Origin: Chthoniobacter sp.
Lineage (GTDB): Bacteria; Verrucomicrobiota; Verrucomicrobiia; Chthoniobacterales; Chthoniobacteraceae
Direction: 5' to 3'
Length of the DNA stretch: 64,000 nucleotides
Assembly (NCBI GenBank): GCA_021414005.1
Contig: JAIOPH010000002.1
Span: 124,001 to 188,000 of the forward strand
In this document: positions 59,689 to 64,000 of the stretch, one piece after another
Position numbering within the stretch: the stretch's first letter is position 1
How the letters are laid out: each line of letters opens with the position of its first letter
Program-made: the position numbers and the translations under genes
The notes under the pieces: model-generated
What the model saw: the letters and a program-made list of their open reading frames with translations, nothing else
The model's database searches: none
What the model was told of the DNA's origin: nothing

Positions 59689-60969
59689 ATGAGCCTCGTT
59701 GCCTCCCCGAACCTATCCTCTCCAGCCGCATCAATCCAGCTCACGAGGGGCCAGTGGATGGTTTTGCTCGCGGCGTTTCTCGGGTGGATGTTCGACGGCT
59801 TGGAAATGGGTATTTTTCCGCTGGTGGCGCGACCCGCGTTGCAGGAGATGCAGGCGGCGGCGGGTGCGCTGGATGAGCAGTTCGTGCAGATCTGGATGGG
59901 CAAAATCACTGCACTCTTCCTGCTCGGTGCGGCGGCGGGCGGACTGGTATTCGGCTGGCTCGGCGACCGGTTGGGCCGCGTGCGCGCGATGACGATGAGC
60001 ATACTCTGTTACTCGCTTTTCACCGGGCTTGCCTACTTCGCTCAACAGCCGTGGCACCTCGGAGCATTTCGTTTCATTGCGGCGCTGGGGATGGGTGGCG
60101 AATGGTCGCTTGGTGTGGCGCTGGTCATGGAATGCTGGCCGACGGAAAAACGTCCGCTCATGGCCGGGCTCATCGGCGCGGCTTCCAACATTGGCTACGC
60201 CATGATCGCCCTCATCGGCCTCAACTTTGCCATCACCCGTGACTCGTGGCGCTGGGTGATGTTGGTCGGGGCCGCTCCGTCTTTGCTGACGTTATTCATC
60301 ACTCTCTACGTGCCGGAGTCGGAGCGGTGGAAGGAAGCCGTTGAAAAAAGCTCATCGCATCCGGTGCGGGGGATCTTTGGCGCAGGCCTGTTGCGCTCGA
60401 CCATCCTGGCAATTTGCTTTTCCTCGGTGGCGCTCATCGTCACGTGGGGCATCGTGCAGTGGATTCCGCTTTGGGCCGATCAGATGACGGGCGGCAAACA
60501 GCCGAAGGTCAAAGCCTACATTCAACTGGTTTCATCAGTCGGCGCGGTCATCGGTTCTCTGGTCGCGCCTTTGCTGGGCCTGAAGTTCGGACGGAGGCCG
60601 GTCTATTTCGGCCTGTGCCTCGCGTCTTTGGTCGTGAGCAGCTTTCTCTTTCGCGCTTTTGAAAGTTTCAGCGGGGCCTTCATTCTCACCGTCGGTTTGG
60701 TGGGTATGTGTACAGCTTCATTCTATGGATGGCTTCCTCAATATCTGCCCGAGCTTTTCCCCACTCGCGTGCGTGCCACAGGTCAGGGTCTGGCCTACAA
60801 CTTCGGCCGCATCCTCGCCGCTGTCGGCGCTTGGCAGATGGGCTCCCTGATGGCTTTTTTCGACAAGAGCTACGCGCGGGCTGGGGCGACCATCGTCCTG
60901 GTCTATCTGCTCGGCATGGTCCTGATCTGGTTCGCTCCTGAGACCAAAGGGAAGCCCTTACCCGAGTAG
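59689..60969 (+). CDS. MFS transporter (sugar acid/aromatic acid type)
   Basis: 426 residues, about 12 membrane segments. Signature GWMFDGLEMGIFPLV in helix 1, loop 2-3 GWLGDRLGRVRAMT (about 87-100), GGEWSLGVALVMECWPTEKR (about 140-159) and GRRPVYFG in the second half. The arrangement is that of the ACS/AHS-like branch that carries organic acids. It starts the operon MFS, enolase-superfamily enzyme, ThuA/PVC dehydrogenase; 5 bp separate it from the next gene. The most likely cargo is an acidic sugar derivative. Confidence 0.87.
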   Translation: MSLVASPNLSSPAASIQLTRGQWMVLLAAFLGWMFDGLEMGIFPLVARPALQEMQAAAGALDEQFVQIWMGKITALFLLGAAAGGLVFGWLGDRLGRVRAMTMSILCYSLFTGLAYFAQQPWHLGAFRFIAALGMGGEWSLGVALVMECWPTEKRPLMAGLIGAASNIGYAMIALIGLNFAITRDSWRWVMLVGAAPSLLTLFITLYVPESERWKEAVEKSSSHPVRGIFGAGLLRSTILAICFSSVALIVTWGIVQWIPLWADQMTGGKQPKVKAYIQLVSSVGAVIGSLVAPLLGLKFGRRPVYFGLCLASLVVSSFLFRAFESFSGAFILTVGLVGMCTASFYGWLPQYLPELFPTRVRATGQGLAYNFGRILAAVGAWQMGSLMAFFDKSYARAGATIVLVYLLGMVLIWFAPETKGKPLPE

Positions 60970-60974
60970 CTTCA

Positions 60975-62369
60975 ATGCCCAAGCCCACTGACATTCGCGT
61001 GGTTGAGGCAAGCCTTTACTTTCTTCCCATTCGCACGCGGTTGCCTTTGAAATTCGGAACCGAGACGGTGACCGAAATCATCTGCGCTCGGGTCTGCATG
61101 CGGGTGCGTGATCGCAGCGGTGCCACCGCTGAAGGGTGGGGTGAAACCCCGTTGTCCGTGCAATGGGTTTGGCCGAGTCAACTTTCTTATGAGGTCCGCA
61201 GTGCGCGGCTGAAGCAGTTCTGCATCGATCTCACCAAAGCCTGGTCGGAGTTCGCTTCCTACGGTCACCCGATGGAAATCGGTTACGACTTTCAGGAACA
61301 AGTCCTGCCCGACCTGCTGGAGAAAGCTCACCATGATGTCGAAGCCATGCCGTGGCTGGCGGCTCTGGTGTGCGATTCCGCTTTTGATCTCGCGCTTCAC
61401 GATGCCTTCGGACAACTGCTACGGCGGCACATATATTCCACCTATGGGCCGGAGTTCATGAACCGTGATTTGAGAGCTTTCCTCAAACCAGCGTCGGACA
61501 GCGCGATTTCTTTCGATGGAAAATATCCGTGTGATTTTCTGGTTCCGCGCAAGAATGACCTCCCGGCATGGCATCTCGTCGGCGGCGTGGACTTACTCGA
61601 TGCCTCGGAACTGACCGGGCAGGAGCCCAACGACGGTTACCCGGTATTGCTCACGGATTGGATCACCCGCGATGGATTGAAGTGTTTGAAAATCAAACTC
61701 CGGGGCAACGATGCCGCATGGGATTATGAACGCATCGTGAGTGTCGGGAAGATCGCCATCGCGCAGGGCGTGGATTGGCTCTCGACCGATTTCAACTGCA
61801 CTGTGCAGGAACCGGCCTACGTCAATGAGTTACTCGACCGGCTGAAAGACGAGCATCCGCGGATCTACGGGATGATCCTCTACCTGGAGCAGCCCTTTCC
61901 CTATGACTTGGAAAGGCATCGCATCGATGCGCATAGCGTTTCGGCACGAAAGCCGATGTTTCTCGATGAAAGCGCACATGACTGGCGTTTCGTCAAAGTT
62001 GGCCGCGACCTCGGTTGGTCCGGCGTGGCTTTGAAAACTTGCAAGACGCAAACCGGCGCGCTGCTCAGTTGCTGCTGGGCCAAGGCGCATGGAATGACCC
62101 TGATGGTTCAGGATCTTACCAATCCGATGCTCGCCCAAATCCCGCACACGCTGCTCGCAGCACACGTCGGGACGATCATGGGCGTTGAGACAAACGCGAT
62201 GCAATTCTATCCGGAGGCATCGCGCGCCGAGGCGGCTGTGCATCCCGGTCTTTTCCAAAGGCGCAATGGCATGGTGAATCTTGCGACGATTCGCGGACAT
62301 GGGTTCGGTTATCGCCTCGACGAGATTGATCACCCACTCCCGTCTCCAGCGGCGGAATACCATCAATGA
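60975..62369 (+). CDS. Enolase-superfamily (mandelate racemase/muconate lactonising) enzyme
   Basis: 464 residues, longer than typical (360-400). N-terminal capping domain with an IRVVEASLYFLPIRTRLPLK start. Barrel: LKCLKIKLRGNDAAWDYERI (KxK-type base), the metal ligands D in STDFN (about 268), E in LYLEQPFPY (about 303) and D/E in LDESAHD (about 331), and a C-terminal LKTCKTQTGALLS strand. Likely a sugar-acid dehydratase or racemase. Located between MFS and ThuA/PVC genes, 5 bp after the first and overlapping the second by ATGA. Confidence 0.82.
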   Translation: MPKPTDIRVVEASLYFLPIRTRLPLKFGTETVTEIICARVCMRVRDRSGATAEGWGETPLSVQWVWPSQLSYEVRSARLKQFCIDLTKAWSEFASYGHPMEIGYDFQEQVLPDLLEKAHHDVEAMPWLAALVCDSAFDLALHDAFGQLLRRHIYSTYGPEFMNRDLRAFLKPASDSAISFDGKYPCDFLVPRKNDLPAWHLVGGVDLLDASELTGQEPNDGYPVLLTDWITRDGLKCLKIKLRGNDAAWDYERIVSVGKIAIAQGVDWLSTDFNCTVQEPAYVNELLDRLKDEHPRIYGMILYLEQPFPYDLERHRIDAHSVSARKPMFLDESAHDWRFVKVGRDLGWSGVALKTCKTQTGALLSCCWAKAHGMTLMVQDLTNPMLAQIPHTLLAAHVGTIMGVETNAMQFYPEASRAEAAVHPGLFQRRNGMVNLATIRGHGFGYRLDEIDHPLPSPAAEYHQ

Positions 62370-64000
62370 TGCTTACTTTTCCACAGCGTTCGGCGAACCC
62401 ACAAAGCGTGGCGAACAAATACTTCCGGCCTTTCGCGTTGTTCATTTTTTTCGTGGTGACGACGAGTCTCGCCGCCGGACCGGCCAAGCCTCACATCGTT
62501 TTTGTGATCGGGGAAAACGAGTATCACACGTGGGAGACGCTGCCAGAATTTGCCAAGGCAGAACTCGAATCCCTCGGCTTCAAGTGTTCTTATGTCAACG
62601 CGCCGCCCGCCGGTGGTAATGAGTTTGCCAACTTCCAAGAAATCAAGGAGGCCGACCTCCTGCTGATCAGCGTCCGGCGTCGCACTCCGCAAAAGGAAAT
62701 GCTGGATTTGATTCGCCAGCACCTCGACGCAGGAAAGCCGCTCGTAGGGATTCGCACGGCCAGCCATGCATTCGATGCGAAACCCATGGATGACCGGCAC
62801 AGCGCATGGAGCAGTTTCGATCGGGATGTTCTAGGGGGGCATTACGAAAACCATTACGGCAACGATCTGCCACCCTTGGTTCACGTCGCAGGGGGGGCGG
62901 AAAAGGATCCGATACTCACGGCCGTCGCGGTCGATACGTTTCGCACTCGCTATTCGCTTTATCGCAGTCAGAACCTTGTCGCCGGGACGAAGACGCTGCT
63001 CACGGGCGCAATCGAGGTCAATGAGAAAGAAGTCACCGAGCCAGTCGCCTGGACCAATACGAACGCCAACCGGCGCGTATTCTACACGTCGCTCGGCGGG
63101 CCGGATGATTTCGCGGCACCGACTTTTAGGCGACTCTTGCTGAACGGAGTTTTGTGGGCGCTGGACCGACCCATTCATCCTGCCGAAAGCACCTCCAAAG
63201 AGGAGCCACCGCAGCCCGCCAAAGTTGCCCCAGCTTTACTACTGCCGCCCGAAGCTTTGAGTCCTGAGGATTCAATGAAGCGCTTCCACGTAGCTGATGA
63301 CTTGGAACTTCAGCAAGTGCTGGCGGAACCCATCGTAAAGCAGCCGGTGTTTCTAAATTTCGACGAGCGCGGGCGCATGTGGGTCGTGCAATATCTCCAA
63401 TATCCCGCTCCCGCCGGGTTGCAGATGCTAAGTCGCGACAATGTCTGGCGCGGGGTTTACGACAAGGTGCCGCCACCTCCGCCCGGCCACTTTCCCGGTG
63501 CGGACAAAATCACCATCCATGAGGACACCGATGGCGATGGCATCTTCGACAAACATAAGACGTTTCTCGAAGGTTTGAACATCTGCACCGCGGTGTGCCG
63601 CTGTCGCGGTGGAGTGTGGGTCCTGAATCCGCCATATCTGCTTTTCTATGCGGACCGGAACAACGACGACATTCCTGACGGTGATCCCGAGGTACATCTT
63701 GCCGGTTTTGGCCTGGAAGACACCCACTCGGTCGCGAACAGTCTGCGCTGGGGGCCAGACGGCTGGCTCTACGGAGCGCAGGGGAGCACAGTCACAGGGC
63801 ACATGATCCGGCCCGGTCTCGACAAGGAGCCTTTCCTGCACACGATGGGTCAGTTGATCTGGCGCTATCATCCGGAGACCAAGCGCTTCGAGGTATTTTC
63901 CGAAGGCGGCGGCAATGCGTTCGGGGTGGAGATCGACGCCAAGGGCCGGATCTTCTCCGGGCACAACGGCGGCGACACCCGTGGCTTTCACTATGTGCAG
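62366..64000 (+). CDS. ThuA-domain/PVC-type dehydrogenase fusion, 3' end outside window
   Basis: At least 545 residues, open to the end of the window. The N-terminus has a signal-like segment (RPFALFIFFVVTTSLAA, about 22-38). ThuA domain about 42-270: HIVFVIGENEYHTWETLPEF, SVRRRTPQKEMLDLIRQHLD, GIRTASHAF and YTSLGGPDDF. Then a PVC-type membrane-bound dehydrogenase domain with DDLELQQVLAEPIVKQPVFL, NFDERGRMWVVQYLQYPAPA, a EDTDGDGIFDKHKTFLEGLN calcium-like loop and SLRWGPDGWLYGAQGSTVTG. This fusion is characteristic of Verrucomicrobiota and Planctomycetota; cytochrome modules may follow outside the window. The ATG overlaps the enolase-type stop by ATGA. Confidence 0.85.
   Translation, partial: MMLTFPQRSANPQSVANKYFRPFALFIFFVVTTSLAAGPAKPHIVFVIGENEYHTWETLPEFAKAELESLGFKCSYVNAPPAGGNEFANFQEIKEADLLLISVRRRTPQKEMLDLIRQHLDAGKPLVGIRTASHAFDAKPMDDRHSAWSSFDRDVLGGHYENHYGNDLPPLVHVAGGAEKDPILTAVAVDTFRTRYSLYRSQNLVAGTKTLLTGAIEVNEKEVTEPVAWTNTNANRRVFYTSLGGPDDFAAPTFRRLLLNGVLWALDRPIHPAESTSKEEPPQPAKVAPALLLPPEALSPEDSMKRFHVADDLELQQVLAEPIVKQPVFLNFDERGRMWVVQYLQYPAPAGLQMLSRDNVWRGVYDKVPPPPPGHFPGADKITIHEDTDGDGIFDKHKTFLEGLNICTAVCRCRGGVWVLNPPYLLFYADRNNDDIPDGDPEVHLAGFGLEDTHSVANSLRWGPDGWLYGAQGSTVTGHMIRPGLDKEPFLHTMGQLIWRYHPETKRFEVFSEGGGNAFGVEIDAKGRIFSGHNGGDTRGFHYVQ

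Overview
The window is high-GC bacterial DNA, most likely from a member of the Verrucomicrobiota. The evidence is a ThuA/PVC-type dehydrogenase fusion, a PEP-CTERM protein built from autotransporter-like (PATR) repeats, a DUF5703 glycosidase, a GH106 rhamnosidase, DUF6055 and a shared Verrucomicrobia-style C-terminal tail. Many genes overlap by ATGA, and clear Shine-Dalgarno sites are few. No 16S gene is present, so genus is not claimed.

Layout. 1-2.2 kb: start of a DUF262 gene, a truncated HsdR_N fragment and decayed pieces of a formate dehydrogenase alpha gene around an AMIN-like lipoprotein. 2.2-9.4 kb: an ABC exporter with a CrtC/AttH-like secreted protein, then a GT2 glycosyltransferase, a PIG-L deacetylase and a secreted protein. 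9.6 kb: tRNA-Arg(ACG). 9.7-17.1 kb: a phage-ABA-sandwich-like protein, a DUF2126/transglutaminase pair and a large secreted sialate O-acetylesterase-like protein. 17.2-19.1 kb: small genes (SUKH, two membrane proteins, an XRE regulator) separated by imperfect palindromes that resemble integron attC sites, with no integrase in view.

19.2-47.4 kb is a deoxy-sugar polysaccharide utilisation locus. One minus-strand unit (44.3 to 32.0 kb) encodes a beta-helix protein, a GH106 alpha-L-rhamnosidase, an arabinose/fucose-isomerase-family enzyme, a RhaT-type transporter and a DUF5703 glycosidase. A second (31.8 to 19.2 kb) encodes a giant PEP-CTERM PATR protein, a truncated beta-helix gene, a DUF6055 PATR chimera and a GH29 alpha-L-fucosidase. 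A 21-bp block containing the dyad GACATG-AA-CATGTC is identical upstream of both units, and the copy at 44.5 kb also lies in front of a divergent histidine kinase/LuxR response regulator pair. The probable logic is that the kinase, which carries a discoidin-like sensor, detects a glycan and its regulator switches on both units.

47.6-57.3 kb looks like an integrated or mobilisable plasmid-like element: RHH protein, Rep-like protein with iteron-like repeats, ParA, ParB, two copies of a parS-like palindrome, ArdC antirestriction protein, small accessory genes, an XRE repressor with a palindromic operator, a dense palindrome cluster (candidate oriT or origin), a replication-relaxation protein and a VirD4/TraG-like ATPase. 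57.4-58.4 kb holds a VapBC module with an extra antitoxin-like gene. 58.6-64 kb is a catabolic cluster: secreted cysteine hydrolase, MFS transporter, enolase-superfamily enzyme and a ThuA/PVC dehydrogenase that runs off the right edge.
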